The translations under genes and the position numbers were made by a program. Below are positions 1 through 23,916 of a DNA stretch of 64,000 bases, in pieces. Source of the stretch: Eublepharis macularius (taxonomy: Eukaryota > Chordata > Lepidosauria > Squamata > Eublepharidae); contig NC_072801.1 of the NCBI RefSeq assembly GCF_028583425.1, positions 65,177,766 through 65,241,765 on the forward strand, in the 5' to 3' direction. A model generated the notes under the pieces. The model saw nothing but the letters and a program-made list of their open reading frames with translations. It was not told where the DNA came from and did not search any database. Every line of letters starts with the position of its first letter. The first letter of the stretch is position 1.

Positions 1-155
1 GGAGTAAGCCTCCCTGAACAGCAGGGGACTTACTACTGTGTGAATCGGTTTCGGATTATTCCCGCGGGAACCGCATTCATACAAAGCAGATGTGGATGGG
101 GTCATCACTTGCCTGGGTGGGAAACTTACTTTGAACAGACAAGGCCCCTTCCAAC
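1..155 (+). pseudogene. possible immunoglobulin V-set domain fragment at window edge
   Basis: Frame 1 is open from the first base to a TGA at about 154-156. It begins GVSLPEQQGTYYCVNRFR. The run Q-x-G-x-Y-x-C is the usual end of an Ig V-set domain (the D-x-G-x-Y-x-C motif around the second disulphide cysteine). The stretch after it, IIPAGTAFIQS, could be the F-G loop and G strand. I see no convincing splice donor, and the 5' part lies outside the window. It may be the end of an exon of an Ig-like receptor gene, a decayed copy, or chance. This rests on one motif only. Confidence 0.28.
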
Positions 156-517
156 TTGAAAACACCCTCTGAGTGAGATCCAACCCGCTTTTTGCTAACA
201 AAAAATTAAGAAAGGGCTCTCTTAAATTGCCCAGAAAGGCTATTGTGGGGATGAGAGGACCATGGCCCTCTTCATCTCAGAGTACAGGGACAGAAAGTCC
301 TGAGGACTTTTAAAGATGCAGTTATACATGCCCCCACTTCCCAAGAAACAAAACATTGATGGGCAGCAGTTCCTAAGTTGGGTTTCTTTGGAGGAGAGAG
401 CTGTAGATTTTTGGCACTTTTGTTCTCTGTGCAAAAAGGTGAGCCCTCAGGGCAGCTCACCTTGTAGTCCACACCAGATACTGAGGGAGATACTGAACCT
501 CAAAGTCTAGCTGCAGC

Positions 518-530
<13 letters not shown>

Positions 531-548
<18 letters not shown>

Positions 549-549
549 G

Positions 550-598
<49 letters not shown>
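531..598. repeat. (CA)n microsatellite
   Basis: About 68 bases of nearly pure CA, preceded by a short CT run. A CCA triplet run follows at about 657-690. Open frames across it are low-complexity artefacts. Confidence 0.95.
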
Positions 599-602
<4 letters not shown>

Positions 603-1175
603 CTATCAAAGGACCACAGTGTCCTCTGAGGAAACCTCATCAACCTATTCCAGGCCGCCGCCACCACCACCACCACCACCACCACCACCCATAGTCCACC
701 TTTCTCACTGAGATCCAAGGCAGATTACACAGTGCAAGTGAAATACAATATAATCAGCAGCTAGGACATTCACTGAGCAAAGTACAATAAAGAACAACAG
801 TTAGGACATTCAGTGAAACAGATATACCAGGGAATGGTAGCAGAAAATTCTGTAAGTGTGGGAGTGAAGAAGGGGTTTGAATTTCCCACGTAAATTCAAA
901 ATCAGTACCCACGCATTTGAATGCAGACCCCAAGTAATAAGTTTGGGCGGAACTCTCTTGCTCTGTAAAAGGCACACAGATGTCCTGGGATCTGCATCCC
1001 CGATCTTGCGTCCAGTACTTTGACCAGAGCTGCTAACAGGGGAGTTGAGCTTGGAGTTGAGCAAGGGAGATGGATAGAAGGGGAGAGGAGAACCCCTGCC
1101 ATCTGAATTTCCTGAAAAAGGAGCAGCCAGCCCAAACCAACCTAAAGGTAGCCTGCTTCCCAAATTTCTATACAT

Positions 1176-1650
1176 CATTGTCTATAATATATAATGCATC
1201 AGTGAAACAAGTTAAAGTGCTAATGTGCAATAAAGAATACAATTCCTTAAAAAGGTTCTCCCATCAATCCCCTATATAACAGGATCATAACATTCAATGA
1301 GCACTATAAGAACAACAAATACAATAAATACATTGATCCAAACACATCCAAAAAATTTTTGTGGCCCCCAAATCAAATTGATGTTCATTCTCTTGAACAG
1401 GAACACAGAATGAACCATGTCAGCTGGCTGTATTTTCCCTTGTCTTGGGAGGAGAGCCCTGTGCCAGCTAATCAACATCTTCTTAAGTTTGTAAAACAAA
1501 GAGGACAAGTTTACCTCTTTCAAATGGTTTAGCAAAGGTGCTCACTTCCCAAGGGAAAACGCAGAACCTTTTTAAGGAATTGGATTATTTATTGCACCAT
1601 TAGCACTTTAACTTGTTTCACTGATGCACTATATATTACAGACGTTGTTT
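1176..1650. repeat. foldback element with about 85-bp inverted arms
   Basis: The stretch at about 1176-1262 recurs inverted at about 1564-1650. The shared block contains GCATCAGTGAAACAAGTTAA and CAATTCCTTAAAAAGGTTCT. The arms differ by a handful of changes and enclose about 300 bases. This could be a foldback MITE or two opposite insertions of one repeat; no target duplication was identified. Confidence 0.7.
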
Positions 1651-2123
1651 TGATTTCTTGTTGATTGATTCTTTTATCATTTTCATACTGGCCACGGGAG
1701 GGGGGAGCCCCTTTGTAACAGACAGTATTTATACCTGTTGATGCTTCTCTGTATAGCTTAACCAAAAGGAAGTTGGCCACCTTAAAATACAGCCTCTCCC
1801 CTTTTCTTCCAACCATTCCTAAACCAGTTCTCTTGATTTGGCCCACGGCTCAGATGTAAGGCCTGCCCCCCAGTATTTTTTTAGAAGTATATTCTTCAGG
1901 ACCAGAAAGACGGCACCCACTCAAGCCAGCCCCAAAGCCCCCTTTTTGCCCACCATCCCATTTACTTACACAAGGCAGCCTCCCCAATTCCCCCTCCCCT
2001 CAATCTCACAGGTTTCAGTCTCATTGCTTAAGTGTAGAGAAGATTTTTGGGTTTCTTTTTAATTCCCAATGGTGTAAATATTTGAAATGGTTCCTCCCAA
2101 TGAATTGTTGTTTAATTACTGTA

Positions 2124-2212
2124 GATGCCAAAATCAAAAAGAGTCCAGTAGCACCTTTAAGACTAACCAATTTTATTGTAGCATAAGCTTTCGAGAATCA
2201 AGTTCTCTTCCA
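2124..2212 (-). mobile_element. repeat of the AGTCCAGTAGCACC family, single arm
   Basis: It carries the family core AGTCCAGTAGCACCTTTAAG followed by GCATAAGCTTTCGAGAATCA. The same core is found at 59564-59826, 60935-61124 and 62130-62215. The class is not certain. Confidence 0.8.
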
Positions 2213-2529
2213 AGTATGCATATGCCAAGTATGCATATTCTTCCTCCTCTATGGGGAGAAACACAAAGAGTTTGCTGGGGGTGGGGGTGCTTCACAGAGA
2301 CTTCCAGTCCACAGCCTAGTTGCTGCCAACAAGTCCTCTATTAAGTCTTAGCAGCTCAGAGGCTGAGGAACTAGCCTCAAGCCTTACTGGATGGTACCTG
2401 AGGGCCAGCAAAGCTGAGTTCCACCCAGAAAGTCACAAAAACAGAACAGGGACTAAGTTGGCCTGGGCACTGATTCTGATTGAAGCCACAAACCACTGAA
2501 ACATCACACAGTTGTTTGATATAGTGAAT

Positions 2530-2740
2530 GTGGTAGAACGTGCCTTCAAGTGATAGCTGACTTATGGCCACCTCTGCAGGGTTTTCAAGACAAGAGACTG
2601 ACGGAGGTGGTTTGCTGCTGCCTGCCTCTGCAACCCTCGTCTTCTTTGGAAGTCTCCTATCTATTCCCCCAAAATGACCCTACTTAACGTCCAAAATCTG
2701 ATGAGATTAGGCTTGCCTGGGTTATCCAGATTATGGCATG
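2530..2740 (-). mobile_element. 5S rRNA-derived SINE, diverged
   Basis: The minus strand carries a decayed 5S-like head (near 2700-2735) followed by the tail found in the other 5S SINEs here, including GCCATAAGTCAGCTATCACT. It is more diverged than the copies at 14583 and 35768. Confidence 0.65.
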
Positions 2741-4094
2741 TAAGGTGAATAAAAGACTACTTTTTGAGAGCATGCAGAAGGATAGATAAAACAATGTAAG
2801 CTAAAGAACTTAATGCTTAACATACCTGGCAGAGTTTCTTGATAGGATAACGCAGCTTCTTACTTCACCCCTTCCAGGCCTGAAAGCATGGTTGCAAGAC
2901 AAAGCAGCCAACGGACAGGAATCCAGACTGGACCCCTGACTCAAGACAAAGGCATAACTGAACTTCTCCAGTTCATCCCAAATTGCCGGGCAGTGTGGGG
3001 AGATTTCATGGACCAATCAGGGCCTTTGCAGTTACGTGGGAGGAAGACACTCTGCAGCTGTGTCATGTCCACCCCGCATGTACCAGCTTCTCTTGAGAAC
3101 CAAAACTGGGCTTAGATAAGCTAACTGGATGGAATGCTTCGGCCTTGGCTCTCTGGACTCCCACTTGCACCTGGGCTGGGAACAAGTCTCTTCCGGAAAT
3201 TGCCTCTCTTTAGCAATGCTTACCTCTAAACCATTTCATCCCTGGCCAAGGTGTACATGCCTAAAATCACACTTTTCACTACATTTAATTAGTCTCAATT
3301 AATTGGTCAATCAAAATGTCAGCCAGGAAAAGGGAATTCAGCTCCTTGGTCCACACATAAGCAGAAACTGAAGGGATGACAAAGGCTCTTCTGTAACCCC
3401 TCCAAAGATTGACTGGTCATACATCATCTACAATTTGTTATTGGACATGGTCTAAAAAATATTGTTAGCAATACTATTTTTAAAAAACCTGGACGTTTGA
3501 TCAGGAAGGGCCAGTTCTGAAACATAAAGCTGGTGATAAACATGCACTCCTGAACTGCAAATTTATCACTTTGGCTATGAGTTTCCAGGTACGGAATGCT
3601 GAATGCAGAATCCCAAGAACAGCCAACTGGCATTTAATGCATCCGATCCAGGACGCAGAACAATTTTATCCAGCTGCACAATGGTCAAAAATGTGTACAT
3701 CATCAAGGCAGAGTAAAATGATTTATATTGCACCACCTCTAAGGGAAACAAAATTGTTTCTCAAAGTTGTATCCCCCACTTTTCCCTTTGGATTTGTATG
3801 AAAATGTTCTGGCCAAGTCCTGTTTAGACAAGCCATGAGCTATGGTGCATATGGAACTGAAATGGCATTGCACTGCTTTCTCAGTACTCTCTTTAAGGAA
3901 ACACACTTCTGCTTGACACCTCCTTCCCCTTCAGTGACCAGGTTAGGCGTGCATGAATATGCCGGACCTACCAACTCTCTAGTGGCAAGTAGAAGCAATA
4001 TGCTGCCTGGGAGCTGGCTGGATGATGCAGCAAAACAAATTTGGAATGTATTGTTGATACTCAAGTTACATATGAAAGAATTTTCCCAAGCCTT

Positions 4095-4255
4095 TGACTT
4101 TTGCATTGCTTTGGCTGTTGATTCATTTTATGATGTTTGTATTGTCTTTTCCTATTTATTTATAGTGCGGTTTTACTTTGTTGTATTACTATTGATTGTA
4201 AGCTAGCTTGCGTGTTGCTTGAGAGGGCAAAAGGCTGGATATAAGTTATTTTTTT
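4095..4255 (+). mobile_element. L2-like LINE 3' tail
   Basis: An AT-rich stretch ends in AGAGGGCAAAAGGCTGGATA followed by poly-T/A. This resembles the 3' ends of L2-type LINEs common in lizards. Similar tails lie at 9815-9920 (minus), 29690-29880, 37755-38078 and 40360-40445 (minus). Confidence 0.5.
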
Positions 4256-4367
4256 AAAAAACAGAGCCACAAAACCGCTGTGCTCAATTACCATCTCTCC
4301 TAGCACCCCCCCCCCCCACCCCATGTATCAAGTCAACGATGTTTGCATGGTTTTGGAATCTGAGCTT

Positions 4368-4373
4368 TTTATT
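4368..4373 (-). terminator. BCKDK: candidate BCKDK polyadenylation signal
   Basis: AATAAA on the minus strand, about 880 bases past the BCKDK stop codon, in sequence that is not obviously repetitive. It would end the 3' UTR near 4345-4355. No transcript data were available. Confidence 0.45.
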
Positions 4374-5256
4374 GGAGTTATCACAGCAAAAAAAGTGAAT
4401 CTGTCTTGTAACCACTTTCCTTTAAATGATGGTGGAAAGAAAGAGAAAACCCTCATCCTGTTCCCTGTGATAAAAAAATGAGACAATGACAACACAAAGA
4501 TTGAATTGTGAAAGGCTGGATATAAAATACGTCACCATGTAGGGAAGAGGGTGAAGGTACCTCTTTGGTGTCGTGGCAGTCTTTTCCCTCTCAAGCTGAG
4601 GGCATTTCAGGGCTGTGAGCAACACAAACAGTCCTTCCCTGCTGAAGTCTGTTGTGTAAATGTTGGTTTCCCTGTCAAGATGTTACAGAAGTCCTCACCA
4701 GAGAATTACGTAGTAAGAGGGAAATTTCTGACACTACGTGTTCAGAATCAGTTTTTTCTTTTTTTCAGTTCAAAAAGAGCCCAAGAGGACCAAATGAGGT
4801 GAGGACTTGCAACAATACAAGCGTTCCCACACCCAAAGTCTTTGTATCCGTCAGCAGAGAGGACGATGTTAGGCCAAGCGAGAGCCTGGATGGACCTGGC
4901 AGTGTATAGAGGGCCACAAAAACTGACTTTCGTTTGTTCCAGTACCATTTTGTGGCTTTAAATAAACCCACGTAAGGGGGTGGGAATAATAGATTTGTCC
5001 ACAGGCTCTTTTAATAATCTGGATTGTAAACCACTGAGTACACCTGAGAAGGCTGGACTAACCAACAAGTGATGATGCCCCTCAGTAATCGCAAAGAAAG
5101 AAGTATGTCCAAATATCCAGGAGCGAAGAGTTTCAGAGGGGTAGCATTCTTAAAAATCCATTGGAGAACAAGAATTCATGCAGAACTGGGTTGGGCATAT
5201 ATATTAAAACTTTGTCCAACAGTTGAGAGGGGCTCAGCCCATCAAGAGAGGGTTTT

Positions 5257-17524
<12,268 letters not shown>

Positions 17525-17654
17525 TGTTTCTTCCCCAGACACCTGGAGACAAGACAGAAGAGTGGTGTTCAAACAGTTTCACTACATGCGGCACGTGTGT
17601 ATGGAACCCTGAAGGCAGTCCCACCCTGCTTGGGAAACTTATTGAGGCATGAAG

Positions 17655-18130
17655 ACATTGGGGAGGGTCTGTGGCTCAGTGGTAGAGTATCTACATGGCA
17701 CATAGAAGGTCCCGTGTTCAATCCCTGGCATCGCCAGTTTTAAAAATGATCAAGTAGTAGGTAAAGGTAGACCCCTGTGAAAGCACTGAGTCATTACTGA
17801 CCCATTACTGATGTCACATCATGACATTTTCTTGACAGTCTTTTTGTTATGGGTTTGTTTGCCATTGCCTTCCCAGTCATCCACACTTTACCCCCCAGGA
17901 AACGGGGGTACTCATTTTACCGACCTCGGAAAGATGGAAGGCTGAGTCAACCCTCAATCAGCTATCTGAACCTGGCCTGCCAGGATCGAACTCAGGTCAT
18001 GAGCAGAGCTTGGGCTGCAGTACTGCAGCTTACCACTCTGCGCCACAGGGCTCTTGATCAAGTAGCAGGTGATGTGAAAGACAGAGTCCCTCCTAGTCAG
18101 AGTACACAAGACTGACCTCCAGGGGCCAAC
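17655..18130 (+). mobile_element. tRNA-derived SINE split by a second SINE
   Basis: The outer SINE (GTGGCTCAGTGGTAGAG head) runs 17655-17757 and resumes at about 18066 with CAGGTGATGTGAAAGACAGA. Between its halves sits an inverted SINE of another tRNA family (17758-18054). The join is marked by an 11-bp duplication TGATCAAGTAG at 17747-17757 and 18055-18065. Confidence 0.85.
17758..18054 (-). mobile_element. tRNA-derived SINE (GTGGTAAGCTGCAGTACTGC type), inverted
   Basis: Read on the minus strand it starts near GAGCCCTGTGGCGCAGAG and ends in CTACCTTTACCTA. Copies of the same family lie at 19403-19700 (minus) and 62452-62742 (plus). Confidence 0.85.
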
Positions 18131-19137
18131 AGTCTAATTCAGGATAGTTAGCTTCACATGACAGTGTTGCAAATTAGATGGAAAACGGGTGCAACCCCAG
18201 CAGGGCAATTTATATACTCCTATGGCAGGGCTTCATCAGCCACATCTCAGTTGGCTTGCATTCTGCTGAGATGTTTAGCCTGACCACAGCTCTATGATAA
18301 GACAAGGTGGCAAACATCTCAGGATGTATATTTTGGGCACCACTAACATCATCAGAATGGGAAGACGCAAAGATCTGATATCCATGAGCTGCAATGTTCT
18401 CTTGCACACGTCACGCTGAAATGATCAGAATCTACTCAAAAGTGTGGCAGATGGCCCTCGCGCTCTTCTTAACCTGTGGGTTGGTCAAAATTTGGATGCA
18501 GCTTTCCAGTGGAAGACAATAAGCCATGAGAAGCTGATCTAGTAGGTGAGGCAGGGGATACCACCGATATACAGCAGAATGTGAAGGAGATTCCTGTAGC
18601 CCAAGATTCAAGTCCGGTAGCTCCTCAAAGACCAAAGTCCATGGTATAAGCTATTGAGAGTCAAAGTCAGAAGGGAGCTTTGACTCTGGAAAGCTTCTAC
18701 CCTGAAAATCTTGGTCTTTAAGGTGCTACTGAACTTGCATCTTGTTCTTATGCTGCTGTCCTCTAGCCCAGCTGGGTCTGTGGACAGACTTGGCCAGAAT
18801 GCCTGGATTCATGCCCAGATGCAAATTAGTTTCCTCTTCTGATGCTAGGAAAATCCAGGTGATCCTTCCTCTATATCCACATTATCATGTACTTACTCCT
18901 AAAGTGACAAGGCACAGGGACGTTTCTCCTTCCCCCGAGTTTCAGCACTGTCCCCTCTGCCAGGGCCTCTGTACATTCCCTAGAGTGAGAAGACACAAAG
19001 CTGACATGGCACCCCTCTTGATTACCGAACATATGGGCAAGAGATCTCCCCTTACCCATCAATCACCTTACAGCAAAAGCCATTCAGAATGCCCCATCAT
19101 TCCAAGAGACCTTCTATTCAGAGGCCAATTTGATCCC

Positions 19138-19138
<1 letters not shown>

Positions 19139-19197
<59 letters not shown>

Positions 19198-19198
19198 G
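19139..19198. repeat. (AAT)n microsatellite
   Basis: About 60 bases of AAT repeats directly next to the tail of a 5S-derived SINE, so it probably grew from that SINE's tail. Confidence 0.93.
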
Positions 19199-19395
19199 CG
19201 TGCTGTCAAGTCGCAACCGACTCATGGCAATCCCAGGACCATGGGTTTTCCAAGAGAGGAGATGAGCAGAGTTGGTTGGCCTTTGCCTTCCAGGAAGGTG
19301 AGTCTTCCTTGGTGGTCTCCCATCCAAGTACTAACCATGGTTGACCCTGCTTAGCTTCTGAGCACTGATGAGATTGGGATAGTCAGGCTGCTAAC
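19198..19395 (-). mobile_element. 5S rRNA-derived SINE
   Basis: The minus strand has AGCTAAGCAGGGTCAACCAT and GTACTTGGATGGGAGACCAC, very like 5S rRNA, with tail sequence TTGCCATGAGTCGGTTGCGA toward the AAT run. Confidence 0.88.
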
Positions 19396-19402
19396 ATGAT
19401 CC

Positions 19403-19700
19403 AGGTAAAGGTAGTTCCCTGTACAAGCACCGAGTCATTACTGACCCATGGGGGAACATCACATCACGATGTTTTCTTGGCAGACTTTTTAGAGGGTGGT
19501 TTACCATTGCCTTCCCCAGTCATCTACACTTCACCCCCAGGCAACTGGGTACTCATTTTACCGACCTCGGAAGGATGGAAGGCTGAGTCAACCTTGAGCT
19601 GGCAACTTGAACCCGGCTTCTGCCAGGATCGAACTCAGGTCATGTGCAGAGCTTGGACTGCAGTACTGCAGCCTACCACTCTGCGCCATGGGGATCCATG
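19403..19700 (-). mobile_element. tRNA-derived SINE (GTGGTAAGCTGCAGTACTGC type)
   Basis: Inverted copy. The plus strand ends GCAGCCTACCACTCTGCGCC and begins GGTAAAGGTAGTTCCCTGTA. Same family as 17758-18054 and 62452-62742. Confidence 0.85.
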
Positions 19701-19967
19701 ATCTAAGCATTCCTTAAATATCACATTTGCTGTGGCTGGGTTATCATTTGAATACTGGATCTTGAATATCTATCTTCTCAGCACCATCCCCCTTCTCTTA
19801 CACCTATATAGTCCAATTTCCTAGGTTGACAGTTTTACAGTTTTGGGGTTCAAAACTTATCAAATATAAATCTGACGTGACTTGGGAGAGTAGAGGGGAA
19901 AACAAGAAGCAATATGTCATTCAAATCCAAGAGGAATCTAAGGAAAACCTTGCAGAAACCAACTTAC

Positions 19968-20034
19968 CTCAAGTAAGCTTGGCTATCTTACGCCAACTTC
20001 CTTGTTCTACAAGGACAAAGAGCTCCGTCTCCAT
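19968..20034 (-). other. BCKDK: inferred BCKDK 5' leader exon with a short upstream ORF
   Basis: 67 bases flanked on the minus strand by CTGTTTTTTCAG and by donor GTAAGTTGG, both strong splice sites. The exon opens with ATG and encodes METELFVLVEQGSWRKIAKL plus T and a stop within the exon. That would be a 21-codon upstream ORF if the exon is used. It sits between the promoter and the first coding exon. Assignment to BCKDK is by position and strand only. Confidence 0.45.
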
Positions 20035-21654
20035 CTGAAAAAACAGCAGAAGTGGAGGGGGAAACCAATTAGTTTGGTTACTGGGCACCTGCTTTCTACC
20101 CTCCAAGGCTGGGATAAGAGGCCCAGCTGACTTCTGGCACATTGCAAGTACAGGAGTACTCCTGTCGGTATTCCTTGTGGGAAAATTTATTTAACATATT
20201 TCTACCCCTTCCCTCTACCCAGGACTGGTTCCCAGCACAGATAAACAGGATTAAAAGCAATTCCTTAAAACAATTCGAGGTAAGTACAGAAATAAATTAA
20301 TGTTATACATTTATAATAACGAAATGGAAGTACTGAAAAATTCCTGAGGAAATATTCTCAAGAATACTGAAGGCCATGAACTGCCAAAGAAGGCCAGATT
20401 TTGAAAAGGTCTCCCAAACTCTGCTTTCCCTGGAACTCAAATCCCACCCTTAACTCAGTATGGAAAATCTCTCACCTCCTGTTTGTGTACACACAACCTT
20501 CTGCACAGCCCTGATTCTACAAAGAACAGGAGACTAGATTTAGGAAGTTTTTCTCCCTGCCTGACAAAACTCCCCCGCTACACACACACCGCTGAGAACA
20601 CAAGTTAGGAATCACGGCCATCAAACCCAAATCATCCAATCTTCTCCTCCTTCCAGCATTCATGCTCTTTACTAGAAAGTAAGCATGTAGGATTAAAACT
20701 CATACGTTTACTTCTAAAATGTCTATCCCCTGTCTTGTTCAGTCCAGAAAATTTTGAATTAAAACCAAGATTTTTAATAGTTCCTGCTCACCAGAAGAAT
20801 TCTGCAGCCAATTCTGGCCTGCTCACCTGGAGGAACAGGTGAAAGAATAGTAGGAGAGGGAGTCACTCTTCCATATCAGTTCCTTTCTCTCATCCCAGAC
20901 ATGCCAGGAATCTTGGCACCCAACCCCTTTACTCTAATAACCATTAGATTTCTCTACCATCTCAGAGCCAGGGATAGAACGCAAGTGCCCAGAAAGCTGG
21001 GAGGCCACCCTGCTCTAACCATTAAACTCTACTTCACATCAGCCACCGCCAGCAATACCCCTTCTGTGCCTGTCAGGTCAATTCTGCCTTTACAGCAGCA
21101 CCCTGGCCCCCCTCCACACGCACACACAAACACACCATACTGAGTTTTGCCTCCTAAGAAACATGCAGAGGGAAATTCAAACCAGAAAGAGACCCAAGTC
21201 AGGCCTCCTTTGTAGGGAGTGGGGATACACAACCTAGCAAGAAAACCAAAAAGGCTGGAAAATGGTAGGCTGACACAGTGAGACTTCCCACTCCCCTAAT
21301 TCTAATCCTCACTCTTCCGGGGCTGTACCACATCAAGTTGCTAGGGGGCTGAACGCTCCTCCATTAAAAATGAATTAACTGCACAGAGACATCTAGGAGT
21401 CAGGGGGAAAGGTGCTAGCCAAGCAGCATATACCGATTTTTTACATGCAGGGTATTTTTTTTTTGTACAGATTAGCATTCTGTCATACATGCCCCTTCCC
21501 CCCCATGCAGTCCAAAGTGATACAGCCAAAACACAGATTTACAACCGGGCTGAGAAATAGATGCTAGAAGGCTGTAACAAGACAAACCTTAACAGCCAGA
21601 ACGTTTAAGATTAATTCCCAAATTGGAGGGGGGGGGGACGACAGAGAGGCCAAA

Positions 21655-21895
21655 GGGGTTAAGGACATAAGCTGCCAGCGCAGTTGGGCTGAGAATCAGC
21701 ACTCTGTTGGTTCAAATCCCACTACTGCCATGAACTCTGCGGGTGGCTTTGGATAAGCCACTCCTCTCAGCCCCAGCTCCCCAGCTGTATTGTGGAGATG
21801 ACAACAACTCTGACTTTGTTCACCGCTTGGAGTGGGGCACTAATCTGTCTACAAGAGTGGTTGATAAGCACAATTATGATGATGATGATGATCCC
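21655..21895 (+). mobile_element. tRNA-derived SINE, diverged
   Basis: Contains GTTCAAATCCCACTACTGCC (B-box-like), CTCTCAGCCCCAGCTCCCC and a tail ending in GATGATGATG. It is a divergent member of the GAGCCAGTTTGGTG family. Confidence 0.7.
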
Positions 21896-21963
21896 AGAGC
21901 CTGCGGGTTCTCCTGAAGTTCAACACAAAGAAGGTTGCAAGCCACACTTCCTGGGTCCTATCA

Positions 21964-22180
21964 TAGGGTTGCCAGCTCCAGAATGGGAAGTTCCTGGAGA
22001 TTTTAGGGGTGCATCCTGGAGAAGGCGAAGTTTAGGGACAGAAAGGACTTCAGCGGGGTGTAATGCCATCAAATCCTTCAAAGCAGCCCCTTTTCTCCAG
22101 GGAAACGGATCACTTATGGTGTGGAGATCAGTTGTAATTCCAGGAGACCACCATCTACCACTTGGAGATTGGCAACCCTA
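21964..22180. mobile_element. hAT-like MITE (TAGGGTTGCCA family)
   Basis: The ends TAGGGTTGCCAGCTCC and GGAGATTGGCAACCCTA are inverted repeats. Related copies lie at 27288-27477, 30878-31045 (right end lost), 57330-57549 and 60066-60276. Family assignment leans on the 57330 copy, which keeps an 8-bp duplication. Confidence 0.75.
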
Positions 22181-23592
22181 GCCCTGTGCCAAACCAGAGT
22201 GGCCGGCGAGTCAAGATAGGGGTTAAAACAAGGAGCAGGACACCTGGGTTCTATTTCCAGTTCTAATTGCAGAGTGAGGTCTGGCAAAAACTAGAAGCTA
22301 GAGCACTCAACCAGAAGCTGAGTACAAGCGGCTCACTCTGGGCTCAGGCTGATGGGGTATGGGGGTCGATGGGGTCTCCGGGAAGCCCAAATGCGTTCAC
22401 CCACCTCCTACCCAAGCGGCTGTGAGTTCCTTTCCATGCTGCTCACCAGATTCCAAAAAGGCAATGCTGCAAAGGCACAAACACCACAGCTCTGGCTGCT
22501 ATCAACAGAGCCTTCAGGCTCTTGGCAAAGCTTATGCACACAGAGCAGCGGAGCCAGGCCCCTCCCTAAGCCAGCGACCTCATTTCACCCCAGCGGCTGA
22601 GACTGGCAGGGAGGGGGAGAAATGGGAGCAGAACCAGAAAGGAACCTGGAGAACAGGCCTGGGCGATTCCAGAACATTCAGCCACCTTTTAGCACACCAA
22701 AACCAGGTGGGTGCTAATTGCAGAATTGTTTCTGCCCCCCGAAAAGCTTGGCCTGTCTTCGTATTCATTAGCGATTGCAGCCAATCAGAGGTTAACACAG
22801 TTGCATGGGGGGGGCGGGGGCGCAGACAACCATTCTAGTTATGAGTCAAGCTGGCAGGAGAGGGCAAAAGCAGCTGGAAAAACACACACAGCAGAGAAGA
22901 ATTCCAAATGCTTTGCTTTGAAAAAGTAAATTTAGGGAGAAATGGATTCAGACGGCACACACTTGGAAAGAAGCCTCATGGAAATCCGTGGGACTGACTT
23001 CTGAGTACATGTGCATAAGTCCTGATTATTAACCACTGATTCTGCCCCCTCCCCTCTATTGCATCTTACAGGTAAAGGTTTATTAACTTCCCCAACCAAA
23101 ATACAGGCACTTCCCATTTACTTAAAATAATGTAACCCTATGTTATCCTTTTTAAAATCCTTCTTAGTGCTGATGGTTATGCATCAAGGAATATCGATCA
23201 GGTAAGAAAAATCTGGGCAGAGGGCTTCATAAACATCAAAACTAAAACCTCCAAGTAAAGTTGCCACCTGCCTGGAGAAAAATGCCTCTCCTCCACATAA
23301 GGCATTATTTAGCTCCATGCCATGAAAAGCTTCAACTACAGATTTCCACAAATTACGTTTCTATTAAAAGGACAGGACACTTTCTCTAGACACTTGGCAA
23401 TCCTACTCCAAGGGGGCAGGGACTGGGTAGAAAATCCCAGGATGCTGTTCCTCCTGGTAGAGGTAGGCAAGACCCATGAAAACAAGCCTCAGAAGGCCTG
23501 GGTTCAATCTGGGCAGCACGGGTGGTGGTGTTCTTGTTTGGAGGCCTGTGGCAGCTAATGGCAGCCCTGTTCAAAACTTATCGTTTCTTGAC

Positions 23593-23916
23593 ACGAAGCT
23601 GAAGTTAGTCCCCAGTTCCCAGTGATTTGGGGTGATCCAAAGATTTTTTGGGGTGCAGCCCTTTCTGCATGTTGATCTGTCCCGGGGGCACCCTCTTTTC
23701 AAGCTGTTAACTCAAGAACTGGGCTTAGTAGGAGAACCCCGCATAGATCCACTTAGAAAGCAGAATCCCCTTAATATGGAGGTGTATAATATGTGCTCCT
23801 CCAAATTTTATTTTTGGGTGCAAAACTTTTCAATTTCCCCCAATATTTGTGTTTGGATTTGCAAATAAGTGACTTGGAACTGCAAATAAGGAACTGGGAA
23901 CCAACTTCAGCTTCGT
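23593..23916. mobile_element. non-autonomous DNA transposon, 9-bp target duplication
   Basis: The inverted ends read ACGAAGCTGAAGTTAGTCCC and, inverted, ACGAAGCTGAAGTTGGTTCC. Perfect 9-bp copies of TTTCTTGAC flank it (23584-23592, 23917-23925). A 9-bp duplication suits Mutator-like or Merlin-like elements rather than hAT. No coding frame. It lies in the inferred first intron of BCKDK. Confidence 0.85.

Larger units (their letters stand above)
156..4350. other. intergenic, repeat-rich region downstream of BCKDK
   Basis: No exon is recognised here. The stretch holds a CA microsatellite (531-598), a CCA-type triplet run (about 657-690), LINE-tail-like sequence at about 700-840, a foldback pair (1176-1650), a member of the AGTCCAGTAGCACC repeat family (about 2124-2212), a 5S-derived SINE (about 2530-2740), an L2-like LINE tail (about 4095-4255) and a C-rich run near 4300. 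Confidence 0.6.
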
